A DNA stretch of 64,000 nt from Torreya grandis (lineage: Eukaryota > Streptophyta > Pinopsida > Cupressales > Taxaceae): the NCBI GenBank assembly GCA_037957365.1, contig JARHVA010001737.1, forward strand, positions 2,105,001-2,169,000, given 5' to 3'. This document shows positions 46,481-58,512 of this stretch, piece by piece; the stretch's first letter is position 1; the number at the start of each line of letters is the position of its first letter. The translations under genes were made by a program, and so were the position numbers. The notes under the pieces were generated by a model that did not search any database, was not told where the DNA came from, and saw only the letters and a program-made list of their open reading frames with translations.

Positions 46481-49400
46481 TCAGTTCTTGCTGTCAGACT
46501 TCTTCAAATGAGCATCGTACATAGCAACAGATGCCTGAATTCCTATACTGTCTAGCGCAACCGTGTTCTTGGAGATGATTTTGGCTCTGATTAAAGCATC
46601 CTTTAATGCTGTGATGGACTTAACATGACCAGCTAATCTGGATTTTAGATTATTCAGAGTCAGCTGAGTATCCAAGATATTGTCCACAGATGTCATTGAG
46701 AAGGCTTTTTCTTCAAAATCTCTTTGAATCATCCCTTTAAAACCTTGGATCATTTCTTCAGCTGAGAGGAATTGGTTATCCCTGGAAGTTAGGTTACAAG
46801 GCAGTTCTTCTAGTTTATTGAGCAGGCCTGTGTCACTCTTCTCACTAGCATCCCTAGAAGCTTTGAGATCCTCAATTAAATCCTTGAGTACCTAGATCTT
46901 GAAGATCAGTGACTCCTTGATCTCAACATAAGAGTCTTTGCTAGAGATGACACCGATAGATATCAAGGTTCTCTTCTTTAGATCCTTCATCTCTCTCCAT
47001 TTGCTAAGATCTTCTTCTGAACTATCAACCTCTTGAGAGATAAGAGAGACCAGGTCATCTAATTCTACCCTCACCTTTCTCATCTTGTTCGTCTTCTCTG
47101 CAACCTCTGTAAGCAAGGAAACTCCCTGAGTATGCATTTTTTCAATGTAGTCCTCTAGGACTTTCCCTTTCAAGTAAGTTTTCTCTACCTTCTGAATGAC
47201 AGGGTCATCTATGGAGAAGGCCTCTAGAGTTGCCGCTTCAGGGGGAAGAGTGAACCTCCTTATTACTACCGTCAGCTGCTCTGTCTTAGCCTTGTAATAA
47301 TTTTTCATTTTCTTTTCTCGGTCAAATTTTTGGACCATGATGTCCATAGCAAACTGGAGGTCACTTTTCGCACATTCGTGAGTAACGTTGCCAAGTTCAA
47401 CATGAAAAATGGAATAGCTGCTCATTTTGAAACCCTCAAGGGTTGTGTCTTGTGGAGGCTTAGCAATTTCTAGAAATTTTTGTCCTTTTTTCTTGACCAA
47501 TTTTGAGAGAATCCTTGGCCTCTTAGGAGCTTTAGCTTTCACCGGCACTATTTTTCCAAAGTCAGAGTCATCTAGAGAGATGGCTAAATTCTTTCTTTTG
47601 GGTGTGAATGCTGACATCCAAGGCAGGAGAGAAAAAGTACCTGTCATAGCCATAGTTCCCTCAGCTGGTGTTACTGTGGCAGTTTCTACACTGCTAGTGG
47701 TGACAGTAGTTGTAGTTGGAGTAACAGGTGAAACTGTACCAACCATCGATTCTAGCTCTTATGCATAACTCTCTCCCAGATTGAAAGAAGGAGATGATAA
47801 ACTGAGAATGGATCCAGAGGAGCTAGGAGTACCTCTAAAAGTGCCCTGAGGATCACCAAATATAACTCTAAAAGGAGAGGTGGCTCCAGAAGAGGGGACA
47901 CTGATAAGAGAGAGAGGAGAAGGGGGTGCCATAGGAGACTGAGGTGGAGAAGGAGAGACGCTTTTGAGTGGTTGCACCCTTTTTTGGGAAGGTAGAGGCT
48001 CAGTCTTTTGCTGTTATGAAGGCTGATCATCTATCTCCATCGGTTGGGTTGCCTATGCCTGAGAGCTTTGTTCTTCAATTCCTTTAGCTACCGCTTCTGG
48101 CTCTTCAGTAGTCTTTGGATTTTTGGAAACAAAGATGATTCTAGGCTTGTGAGGCCTAGAAGGGGAAGGAACATCACCTTTGTTCTTGGTCCTGTTCTCT
48201 ACCTTCTTCTTCATCTCTGCTTGGTACTCAACCTCTGACCCTGTGATAAATTATTTCAGTATGATCCCTTTGGCTGCTAATCAATCATTGGTGTTAGCCA
48301 ATATTGGTTTAAATCTTTTCCTCAGAGAAGTTAGTTCCTTCTGAGACCACTGAGTTGGAGGAAAAGGGGAGCCAACAACCTTTTCAGCCAGGTATCTACT
48401 ATTAATAATGTTCTCATCATCGACCAGATTAGAGGGGATCTCTGCAAGCCCTAGATATTCAATTTATTATAGGGTCAGCCTGCAATAATCCATCTTTCTA
48501 TTTTCTTTGGCTGTCATCAAATTGATCTAGATGTCCTCGATCATGGGCTCATGGAATTGAGTCTTTCCCCTGATTTTGTTCTTGACTCCTCTATAGTCAA
48601 ATTTATCCCTTCTTTTGAACTGTTTCAGAGTGACCATTTGCATCTCTATTTCCATGACTTTGGCTTTGGCTGCTGTTGCAATAGAGTACCTACTAATTTC
48701 AACTGGAAACCTGAAACCTGATCTTTTCAACTCCATTTGCCTAGTATTCATGATAATTAATTGTCAGCAAAGTTCCATTAGAGCCAACTTATTAGAAGGG
48801 AACCTAGGGAGCATATAGGGGTAGCCTTGGAAAAAGCCAACTTAAAGATAGCAGAAAGTGGGAAATTGGAGGAACATACACCCGTAGTCATTGACAACTG
48901 TCCAAGCTTCATTAGATACTCTCTTCTGCTCAAGCTGAGGGTCTAAGAGGCATAAAAACATGGCAAAAAAAGTGTCATTCACCCTTTTAAAATGGCAGGT
49001 TGATCATTGCAGAGTCAGCTAGGGGTAATATGAGTAGACCGAGGTGGTCGTTCTATCTCCTTCAGTCATCAAACTTGGGAAGGTTCACATTGAAGTAGCT
49101 ATGTACACAAGGTACGAAGTCATATAGAACTTGGAAGAAGTCTGTACCTTAGTTAGCTGCTCATGGAGGGCATTGCTAATTTGTTCACCCTAAAAGATAA
49201 CCTTCTTACCCTAGAGGATGATCTTAATGAATAGGTACATCCATTCATGGAACTGTGAGGAAGACGGGAGGCCTTGCACTCTACTGAGAAGAGTGATTAA
49301 GTCACCAACTTCTTCAATGAAGTCACTCCTCAGAAAGTTCTGCGGCCATCTAGATAGACTGGACTTGGGTGCTTTCAGCCACCTGTTGTTCATGACTTTC

Positions 49401-49894
49401 TTTGCCCTCTCAGGGTCTTTGTCATATTCTTTCTAGGCTTCTACGAATTTTATCTTGGTTACTTCAGTAGCTGGAGGGTACATGAAGACTTTGTCGATGA
49501 ATTCAGGATCCAATCGAATTATCACATTACCGTTGGCATCTGAGACTGACCTTGTCTCTTTATTGTAGAAGCGGGCACATTAGAGGACAAACTCTGCATG
49601 ATGTGCTGCCACTGGGAAAGCGGCAACCAAGTGGATGTTGCTTTCAACAATCCTCTTTATTCCAGAGCTTGGGTTCGTCACCTTTGTTCGAGCCACAAAC
49701 TCGGCCATATCTACGTGGCCAATTTCGGTGTCTCGAATGTCGTTGACATTGGAGGTGACTGAAGTGATCAAAAAGATGCCCTGGTACTTATACTTCATCA
49801 TCTTTGCCTTTTTGGAAGATGTTTCTGACATTGGAATTGGTCTTGATCAGACGAGTGTTGATGAACAAGAGTTCTCTGAAAGTACTGTAGCCAT
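46481..49894 (-). pseudogene. ORF within T1 LTR (U3), function unknown, 5' LTR copy
   Basis: Same frame as 38051-34637, starting MATVLSENSCSS. The longest open piece is 284 codons (47746-46892) and joins the basic FTPKRK region to the coiled-coil part, filling a section broken by stops in the other copy. Frameshifts and stops cluster at 48700-47980. At least three stops (after the EFVL segment near 49580, in VIFxGEQ near 49195, and in the SMxTFP segment near 49096) are shared by both copies. Confidence 0.7.
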
Positions 49895-50069
49895 GATCAC
49901 ATAATTAGGGAAAGAGAGCGAGTTGGAGAATTCTCATATCAAGTGATCATGATCATGGGAGGATACTTTAAGAAGGCCAAGTCAAAAAAAAGTGCAAAAA
50001 ATGAGGAAAGAAGGGAAATAAAGGGAAATGTGGAAAATCCCCTAGAGTTAGAAAAATTAGGAGAAAAAT

Positions 50070-50300
50070 GCGTAGGGGCGGCAAAAATTGCCGCCCCTGC
50101 ATGTCGGGCTACATCGGCGGCAAAATTTGCTGTCTATGTAGGTTTTCAACAAAGAGGGTGCGCAAACGGCAAAAATCGCCGCCCATGCAGGAGAAGCAAA
50201 ATGGGGGATGAGGTACGAGTGGCGATTTTCACCGCCCACGCAGGGTTTGGTGTTGAAAAACCATGGGCAAGAGGAGGCACAGTGAATATTGCCGCCCTAA
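50070..50300. repeat. Hairpin array B in T1 5' LTR
   Basis: Five units, the best being GGGGCGGCAAAAATTGCC followed by GCCCC at about 50077-50099. One unit reads GGCGGCAAAATTTGCTGTC, so decay differs from the other LTR. Confidence 0.85.
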
Positions 50301-50654
50301 GAGGTTAAAGAGGAAAAACCATGGGCAAGGCGGAGGAAAAGAAGAAAAACAAAAATAAAAACATCTAAACAAAAACAAAAACAAACTAACAAAGCTAATA
50401 AAGGAAAAAGAAGCTAAGAAAGAGGAAGGAGAAGACAATAAAAACTAAAAACAAGACCTACTTGGAAAGCCGCATGTGCTACAAGATTAAATCCGCCAAA
50501 AGGTACTTCAACTTGTTCATCGAATCGCCCAGATGCAAAAGGCAGGAGGAGAAGAGGAAGAATGAGACCCAAATCGGATTATATGGGGTGAAAAATAACC
50601 CCAACAACCTGCCATGCATGACAATAAATGTCGTGCATGGAAATCGAGGCATGC

Positions 50655-50862
50655 TTGGGTGGCGAAAATTGCCGTCCTTACATGTTCGGTTAGATTCAGA
50701 TGCATGGGCGGCAAAAATTACCGCCCTTACAGGTTAAGATGCATGGGTGGAAAAATTTTCCACCCTTGAAAAAAAATGCAGAAGCGACAAAATTAGCCGC
50801 CCTTATATTGCAAAGGTTAAAAATGCACTGGCGGCAATTTTTGCCACCCGTGCACGAAAATG
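50655..50862. repeat. Hairpin array A in T1 5' LTR
   Basis: Five units in the same order as 38905-39110, including GGCGGCAAAAATTACCGCCC near 50706 and GGCGGCAATTTTTGCCACCC near 50831. Confidence 0.85.
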
Positions 50863-51112
50863 GAAGAAAAGACCAACTCTGAAAGAGACAAAAATTTGTC
50901 CTCTGAACACATCGAGACCGTAATGATTTTGACATTCTTTGGGGAAAACGGGATGAAAAAACATTACGAATTTTGAATGGTATCAGTTGGACCAAAATGA
51001 GAACGAGGAAAACCCGTCTCGAAAACGAACTTAGAGAGACAAAAGACGAAATAGACAAGTTTCGTAGGGGGGTTGTTCCAAAAATTGAGCTAAGCTAATT
51101 TTGGAAACAACA

Positions 51113-51297
51113 CATAATTATAAGATTTTGGGTGAGAGAAATTAGTGGAGAAATTATAGGAATCATATTCCTATATATTTGTATTGTATCATGAATAATT
51201 AATTAATATTATTTGTGTTGACAATTTGTCTGTGTGTTCAACTCCATTGATCAGTGCATGAGTTAAGACTGCATATAAGCTCTTCCAATTCTTATCA
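51113..51297 (+). repeat. C2 right LTR, second half (with T1 target duplication CATAA)
   Basis: CATAA at 51113-51117 is the right copy of the T1 target duplication. From 51118 the C2 LTR resumes (TTATAAGATTTTGGG) and ends TTATCA at 51297, followed by ATTTG. Confidence 0.92.
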
Positions 51298-51302
51298 ATT
51301 TG

Positions 51303-52204
51303 ATCAATGTGTGCCAATAGTTAAAACTATTTTATTACAAATTCAACATAATGATATCACACAAAAATAGCTTGTGAAAATAATTTTGCATTATAAGTTT
51401 ACAAAAAAAGAACTTGAAAGGATGAGTGAAGACCTTATATTTATAGATTTTAAAAAATGATCAGAATCAATCATGACCGTCCATCTTGAGATCAAGATGT
51501 GTGGCTACGAGTCAATTCAATTTTGGAGGCTCAATCCCTAAATATCCTCACTAAAATTTGGAAGAATGGTATATTAATAAGGCATGAAAAGGCTTAAACT
51601 AGTTTTTTGTTCCATTTATGGCTTATGAATGCCACTCCATTAACAATGTCACTAGATGATGCAGATATTAGAAATGAATTTCTAATTAATAGATATTCAA
51701 TAACTTCCATGGATTTTCCACTTAAGCTTTTAATTTGGTTTAATTTGCTTAAATGGAGTTAATTATTTTTTGCAATTCTTTGGAAATTAGTTGTCCATTT
51801 AATCAATACTGGTCAAAATGTCAAGTTATCATGTTTTAATTTGACTGAAATATAATTAGAAGAAGGTGTCAATTGTGTATGAAGTAATAACCTATTTATG
51901 ACATTTTCAACATGAAATAACCCATGAAAGTGTCATGTGCCTCCAAATTAGGATAATTCAGTGGTCTAGAAAATCATTTTGCATGGTGTTAATTTGACTT
52001 GAAGTGATTTGAGAAAAAAATTAATAATCACATTAAATGCATTGCCCGATTTAGGGATACATTAGCCTAAATCAACACTTGCATATGCAAATCTAGAACC
52101 ATTTAGCTCATTTTAGTGATTTTGGCCTAAATTATGTGTTGCCATAAAATTTCAAGTAAGATTGATAATTTCAACACAATGGTGATAAGAATTGGATGTC
52201 TACA
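51303..52204 (-). repeat. Outer (U3) part of Tat-family LTR following T3
   Basis: On the minus strand the LTR starts TGTAGACATCC at 52204, directly after a polypurine tract. A TATA box TATAAATA is at 51445-51438 in CTATAAATATAAGG. The LTR continues until C2 inserted at 51302 and resumes at 31196. It is the 3' LTR of T3 and may also be the 5' LTR of T2. Confidence 0.72.
51438..51445 (-). promoter_or_regulatory. TATA box of the Tat-family LTR
   Basis: TATAAATA within CTATAAATATAAGGTC on the minus strand, about 760 bp inside the LTR. Confidence 0.55.
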
Positions 52205-52217
52205 TTTTACCCCTATT
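52205..52217 (-). other. Polypurine tract of T3
   Basis: The minus strand reads AAATAGGGGTAAAA (including the adjoining base) directly before TGTAGACATCC. Purine runs in this position prime plus-strand DNA synthesis in LTR elements, which fixes the LTR start. Confidence 0.7.
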
Positions 52218-55200
52218 TAAGAAGGCATGGCAAGACATTTGGTTGAAACAATGTATTTTCAAATAATAAAAGAGTTATTAAGAAGAAGTTAGAAGGCAAT
52301 TACCCATGATGCCCCCTAGAGAGGTCATGTGAGGATGAAAGAGAGGGATGGACTCTCAAAAGAGAGAGCAAGAAAAAAAATTAACCCATGGATGAAAATA
52401 TATCCATAGGAGCTAATGCTTACATGCATTGATTCCCAATGATAAAAAATAATTTAGAATATAATGGGCCCCAAGGTGGGGGGAATGGGAAGAATACAAT
52501 CCTAAAATATAAGTGACATACTTTGACACACCCAAAAGAGGGTGAAATCTATGGGCTTAGGGAATAATCGATCCCAAAATAAGTTTCACACTTTAAAATT
52601 GTTAGAATGAGGGTAAAATCCATAGATTTTGGAAGTAGAAGAAAAATGAGAGAATTGATCCAGAGAAAGGAGGTAATAAAGTGACCCAGTAGAGTAGATT
52701 TGATCGGTTGATAAATTTAATTTTTCCTAATAGGGTTAATTTGATCACTGATAATTAATTATGTAGCAGTAGGGCTGATTGGGTTAGTGATTGATTTACA
52801 TAGTGTGCCCTAATAAGATAAATTAGCAAGAATAACTTAAAGATACAACCTAATTCATAGATTAAAAATGAGTAGGTGCCAACACATATGTGAGGGTCTT
52901 ACTGACTGAAGAAGCCACAAAAAATTAGGCAAATGAGGATACAAAAAATGATGAAAGAGATGAAATAAGAAGAATGAAGGTGGCCAAGCTGACCTGAGAT
53001 ATGCCATATATCTAATCATAGCCTACATAGTCTAGATGAACCTTAGGCCATTGTAGTTCACCTAGAAGTAGGAGAAAATGGAATGAGGAAAGAAGAATAA
53101 AAATTGTGCAATTAAAAAATAGTCAACCAGACTCATAGGGTATACCAAGAGATGCACGTCTTGTATAGAGTCTCATTTTAGGTATGGTACATTAAGAAAT
53201 GATCTTCTAAGCATCATAGAATTTTAGCCTTGGAATCCAAAGCACTTGGTGCTTACTATATCAAAAATGAAACTATGCATCATAAATATGAGTAACTTAT
53301 AATAACATTGTATTTTGATTGTGATGGGTTAGTTCAAATGTGAATATTTATAACTAAGGATAATGATAAAATATTTACCAAAATCAAAATTACAATAGTT
53401 TACATTTAAACAAAAATAAATATAAAAATAATACATAAATGTAACCTAACTTAAAATCAAGATATGAACAATCATAATTTAAGTAGGAACAAGAATGTAT
53501 AAAATCAAACCAAGAACAACCTAATAAAAAACATGAAAGAGAGAGATGAATAATCAAGATCCATGTGTATAAATTAGATGTACATGGAAAAAAAACAAAA
53601 TAATAAGTTAAATACAACTCTAAACAAATCAAGCCCAATTGAAAACTATACTAAAAGTGGCTGTAGAATGCATTTGAACTCAAAAGAACAAAACAAAGCA
53701 AGACAAGACAAAATAGTAACAATAAAGACCAAAATAACAAAATACCAAGAATAAACAACAAAGGAATAAATATGATCAAAAAATGAAAAAAATAAATAAA
53801 GAGACAAGAAAGCAGAACAAAACAACAATAAGAATCAAATAAACAGACACAAACAGGAGTTACTCACAATGTTAGTGCAATCAAATAAAAATGTGAATGG
53901 TTTGTGTAAGTGTAATAAAAGCATTACTCTCTGTGATAGGGTGACCCCTAATCTAAGAAATAATGAGATTGGTACCATAAGACAAGAACAATGGACACAA
54001 AGGTGCCCCTAAGTGGTAGGAAAACCACATAGAACAAAATGGAGGAAAAAGAAAAAAGGAAGGGGTGGCCGAGTTAACTGCATATGTATAAGTCAAGTGG
54101 ATGTTGCCTACATAGTTCCATAGACATGAGATCCAACATGAAATTCAGGCTAAATGTAGTTCTCCCAAGAAATGGTATAGAACAAAAGTGATTATAAGAA
54201 AACATGATTGATGCTATGGAATAAATAAGGAAATGGGCTCGCAAAATGGTGAGAGTGTTTACATGAGTGATTGAAAAATGATGAGAGCGTTCAAAATTGA
54301 AAATGCTCACAAAATGGTGAGAGCATAGGATTAGAATAAACAAAAGTGCAAGATAATGTTTTTTTTTTTAAAAAAAAAATTTAAATTTTTATTTTTATGA
54401 TCAATTTTTAATGTTTTTTTATGTTTTTGGGATAAGTAACAGAAATGAAATATTCACAAAAGGTCTAGGGAACTACCTAACTGAAGAGATGCACTTCTAT
54501 AGGTAAGAGTTCAAATAAAAACCAAACTAGCTACAATGGGGATCTGGATAGATACAATGGCATAGGGAACCAACTAATCAAGGAGATGCACATCCAAGAG
54601 TAGAAGTTCTAATTAGTAGCTAAAGTCAGCTATAATGGCCCCTGTGATCTTGCTAGGGAAATCATGCCTACCAAACCATAGAAAAATAATAATAGAACAA
54701 TATGTAGTGTTAGATAAATCTATAAAACCATTCAACACGCAAAAACTGCATGCCGATGTATCCTTGTTAACTTATCTATACAAGAAAGCTACAAAATACT
54801 ATTTAGGCTAAACTACTTTGTAGAATGGTACTAAGTGTGTCCAAAATACTTATGATTCATAATTAGGATCATAAATGGTTTGAAGGAATAGAATTGTCCA
54901 GGTTATAACGGTTTAGGTTATGAAAAGAATATGGTTCTAAGTAGAATGATCCAGGGTGGAATGAGATAAAATGAATATAGTCCAAGATAGGATAGTTCAG
55001 GATGGGATAAAAAGAGTCTAGTTGGTATGTAAATGATCCAAAGTGCCAATGGTCCAAAGTTTCAATGGTCTAGAGTCATAAAAGAATGTGATTCTCATGA
55101 GAATGATCCATGATAAGTCAAGACAAAACAAATATGGTCTAGGCTAGGATGGTCTAGGATATAATAGTAGGATAAAATGACTTTAGCACAAGTTTCCTCC

Positions 55201-55233
55201 AAGTAAGGGGTATTACAATTAATGTCTCAAAAA
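52218..55233 (-). other. Long region between T3 pol and 3' LTR, no ORF
   Basis: About 3 kb without a recognisable frame. Tat elements commonly have a long stretch here. Features include an A-rich/T-rich block at 54358-54425 and a repeat at 54880-55170. Confidence 0.5.
54880..55170. repeat. Degenerate minisatellite based on ATGGTCTAGGAT / AATGATCCA
   Basis: Irregular units of ATGATCCAGGGTGGAATGAG, ATAGTCCAAGATAGGATAG, ATGGTCTAGGCTAGGATGG and GTCTAGGATATAATAG follow one another. Unit length is roughly 15-25 bp. The repeat is absent from any protein frame. Confidence 0.6.
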
Positions 55234-56640
55234 TTATTTGGTGTAGAACTGCTTGAGATGCATAATGTTCATGGGCTTTGTGAGTTCTTCACCATCTAGA
55301 GTATCCAGTCGGTATGCCCCTGATCCATAATTTAATTTGATGATATATGGGCCCAACCAATTGGGTTAAAACTTACCTTTTTTCTTGCATTCAACATTAG
55401 TGTTCTGATTCTCTTTCAAGACCAAGTCAGTAATTTCAAACTCCTGAGGGAAAATGTGCTTATTATAACTTCTACACAATCTATTTTGATAAGCTTTCAA
55501 GTTGTCTAAGTCATCCAAATGCTTACCATTAAGGAGTTCTAGCTCTTGCAACCTATAAAATTGATAAACTTAATCATCTTAAATATTTTCCAAGGATACT
55601 TGTAGTGAAGGTAGCTCAATCTTAATTAGGATAATAGCTTCTATGCCATAAACAAGGGAGTATGGAGTGGATCTTGTGGAGGTTCGATGACTAGTGTGAT
55701 AAGCTCAAAGGGAATTTTTTTTTTGTAAGTGACAATTGCAGCCAATGTCATTGAGAATCTTCTTCAATATTACAATAATGGTTTTGTTTGATGCCTTATA
55801 TTTACTATTTCCTTGTGGGTTATATGGTGTGGATTTCTTGTGCTTGATTTTGAATTTTTCACAAAGAGCTTTAACATCTCAATTTACAAATGATCTGCCA
55901 TGATTAGATATAATGCAGGTTGGGATACCATATAAAAAAATGATATGGTAATGGATGAACTTGGAAATCTGCTTCCCAATGATGTAAGTGAGAGGAATGG
56001 CCCCATTCTACTTGGTAAAATTTTTGATAGAAGTGAGAATATGTTTATGGCCATTAGAATATGTTGGGTTTATTTTACTGATGAGATTGAGGCCCCATGT
56101 AGAAAATGGTCATGGGGTAATAATCGATTGTTGTGGTAAAAAAGGTACTGTATCAAATTACCATGTTATTGGTAGGCAACACATGCATCTATCTCCATTT
56201 TGGGGTAATAGTAACCTATTCTGAGGACATTTTTAGCTTAGACTACACCATTGGTGTGGGCCCCACACATTCCTTCATGAACCTCCTTAAGCATTAAATT
56301 GGATGCTCCCAAAGATAAATAATGAAGTAGAATTCCATCATAGCCTTTACGATAATGCATGTTTCCAAGGAGGGTATAATGGGTTATACGACGAAGGAAA
56401 AGTTTTTGATAATTATTGGAAAGATTAGGTGGAAAAACTTTATTTTGAAAATAATTATAAATGTCTTGAAACCAAGGCAATTCAGGTGGAGGATTGGGAC
56501 CAATACTGGTGCATACCCTTTCTAAATATGACAAGATATGAAGAGGTTGTAGAATATTTTCAATAAGAAATTGATACTCTTTATCACTACTATCAATATG
56601 TATCATGGACCCAATTGTTGTCATTACATTGATGGATCAG
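55234..56640 (-). pseudogene. T3 integrase
   Basis: The open stretch 56624-56238 covers the lead-in (DSSDKEYQFLIENILQPL) and the His pair HEGMCGAHTNG. A roughly 60-bp loss near 56190 removes the Cys pair. The core is scattered over frames to about 55700. The C-terminal tail (55551-55366) reads LNGKHLDDLDNLKAYQNRL and then NWLGPYIIKLNYGSGAYRL, ending MNIMHLKQFYTK at 55237 before the stop. No chromodomain is present, as expected for Tat. Confidence 0.82.
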
Positions 56641-57000
56641 TTATTGGCCTATGGTACCCATTCAAATTTTAGAGATTTGAAGTGAGTCTTGACATTATCC
56701 AAAATCTATTTGTAGGCTACAATCTTGTCATATCTAGTATGTTACTAATCTTTGGTTTGATTTATGATAAATTAGGAGTCCCCATAGACCATAAAATGAT
56801 GGATATCCCACTACACTACAAGATGAAGTCCTATAATAAGTGCTTCATACTTAGCCATATTATTGGTACAATGAAAATTAATATGAAACACATTGGGAAT
56901 CAGATATCTTTGTAATTAATCAACAAAATGTTGGCCCTAGATCCATGAAAAGTGAAGGAAACATCAAAGTATAGTTTTCATTACTCACATTCATGCAATA
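56640..57000 (-). pseudogene. T3 additional RNase H (downstream of RT)
   Basis: KLYFDVSFTFHGSRANILLI (Asp), TNNMAKYEALIIGL (Glu) and FMVYGDSxFIINQ (Asp) are readable across two frames. This is the RVT_3-type domain, here in the ordinary Tat place between gypsy RNase H and integrase. Confidence 0.75.
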
Positions 57001-57199
57001 CTTCTTCTATTGTCATAATAGAATAATCTAGAAAATCAAATCTGAGTGGTTGAGTGTATGTAATAGGGGCTTCTACAATTTCATCTATAATCACTTATCC
57101 ATTGATAGCCTTCTAATTCTAGTACTCAACATCAAATTCACTTAATAACATGACCCATTTGGCCATGCAGCCTATTAAAGTCAATTTGGATAATAAGTA

Positions 57200-58512
57200 T
57201 TGAGGGGATCCACGCTAGCAATAATAATGGTTTTGTTATTCAGTATATAGTGTTGTAACTTTTGGGATACGAACACCATCGCTAACCATGCCTTCTCAAT
57301 AGGTGTATACTTATTCTCATAAGCCACAATTGTGTGACTCAAATAATAAACTACATGTTCCTTTCCCTAATCATCATATTGGGCCAATAGTGCCCCTAGG
57401 GCATGTTTAGTCACTAAAATATAAAGAAGCAATGGTTCTATAGGTGTTGGTGGTCTCAATACTGGTAGATTGGCCAAGTACATCATGAGGTTCTCAAATG
57501 ATAATTGACACTCATGATCCCCTTGAAACATGACCCCTATTTTAAAGATATGTGTAAATAGGTTGCACTTATTTTCCAATTGTGAAATGCACTTGTGAAT
57601 GGATTGGATCTTCCCTTGTAGGCTATAGATCTATTTGAGATTATAAGGTGGAGGAATTTCTAAAATGGACTTGACCTTAGCAAGATCCACTTTAATCCCT
57701 CTTTGTGATACAATAAACCCTATCAATTTTCCTAAAGTGATGCAAAAGACACACTTATTTGGATTTAGATGGACCTTATACTTGCAAAGTCTCTCAAATA
57801 TTCTTCATAGAACGTCAGGATGTTCAGAACATGTTTTTGATTTAGCTAAGATGTCATAAACATAATATTCAATAATATCATACATCATGTCATGGCAGAT
57901 GAAATTCATATCAGATTGATAAGTGGCTCAAGTGTTCTTCAAGATAAATGGCATGACTTGGTAATAGAATATTCCCCACAATGTGGTGAACATAGTTTTG
58001 TATTGGTATTCTTGAGCTATCTTAATTTGATTTTATCCTAAAAATTCATCTATGAGGGATAACATATCATACCCAGCAGTAGAATCAAAAATCATGTCAA
58101 TGTTAGGAAAAGAAAAGTCTTCTTTGGGACACGCTTTATTGATATCTCTGAAATTAGTACAAAGATGTATACCCCATGGATTTTTTTTGACTAGGACTAT
58201 GTTTGATATCCATTCAAAAAAATATAGTGGTCTGATGAAGCCTACTCTTAATAATTTATCCAGCTCTGATTTTAGTAAAAGAGTGATGCATGGATGTATC
58301 TTCCTCAAATTTTGTTAGAATGGATTGACATCTGTATGAATAAAAATTTGATGGATAACCAATTCAGCATCTAAGCCTAGCATGTTAGAGTAAGCCCATG
58401 CAAAAATATCAAAAAAATCTCTTAAAATGGTGACAATGTGATCACACACCTCATCAGTGAGGGAGGCTCCAAGATAAACAATTTTGGGATCATCATATGT
58501 TCCCATGTTCAC
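57200..58512 (-). pseudogene. T3 reverse transcriptase and gypsy-type RNase H
   Basis: RT opens with LRDFFDIFAWAYSNMLGLDA (about 58420) and WISNIVLVKKNPWGIHLCTN-FRDINKACPKEDF (58210-58130). LSLIDEFLG and LWGIFYYQVMPF follow. The active site reads YVYDILAKS at about 57865-57840, with Tyr replacing the first Asp of YVDD, so polymerase activity is lost. RNase H (57579-57367) reads PLLLYILVTKHALGALLAQ and YTPIEKAWLAMVF, with no Asp at its first catalytic position. Confidence 0.85.

Larger units (their letters stand above)
33662..51112 (-). mobile_element. Tat-lineage Ty3/gypsy retrotransposon T1 with giant ORF-bearing LTRs
   Basis: 17,451 bp flanked by CATAA at 33657-33661 and 51113-51117. It has two LTRs (33662-39360 and 45518-51112) and, on the minus strand, PBS, gag, protease, an RNase H, RT with its own RNase H, and integrase. 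RT before integrase makes it Ty3/gypsy, and the added RNase H and PBS type place it in Tat. In a 228-base stretch compared by hand (34637-34864 against 46484-46711) the LTRs differ at 11 positions, about 5%, so the insertion is old. Gag and pol are broken by stops. Confidence 0.93.
45518..51112 (-). repeat. T1 5' LTR (5,595 bp)
   Basis: The minus strand starts TGTTGTTTCC at 51112 and ends ACCCAACA at 45518. It has the same organisation as the 3' LTR, but hairpin array B is shorter: two units present at 38222-38292 are missing here. A TA run lies at 45679-45697. Confidence 0.93.
31197..51297 (+). mobile_element. Small non-autonomous Ty1/copia-like LTR element (C2), split by T1
   Basis: LTRs at 31197-31587 and 33470-33661/51118-51297 begin TGTTAGGAA and end TTATAA/TTATCA. 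A PBS TGGTATTAGAGT starts at 31589, and a GGGGGGAA polypurine tract precedes the second LTR. The 5-bp duplication ATTTG flanks it at 31192-31196 and 51298-51302. Removing T1 and one TSD copy leaves about 2.65 kb. The internal 1.88 kb has no gag or pol frame, so movement required enzymes from another element. Confidence 0.88.
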
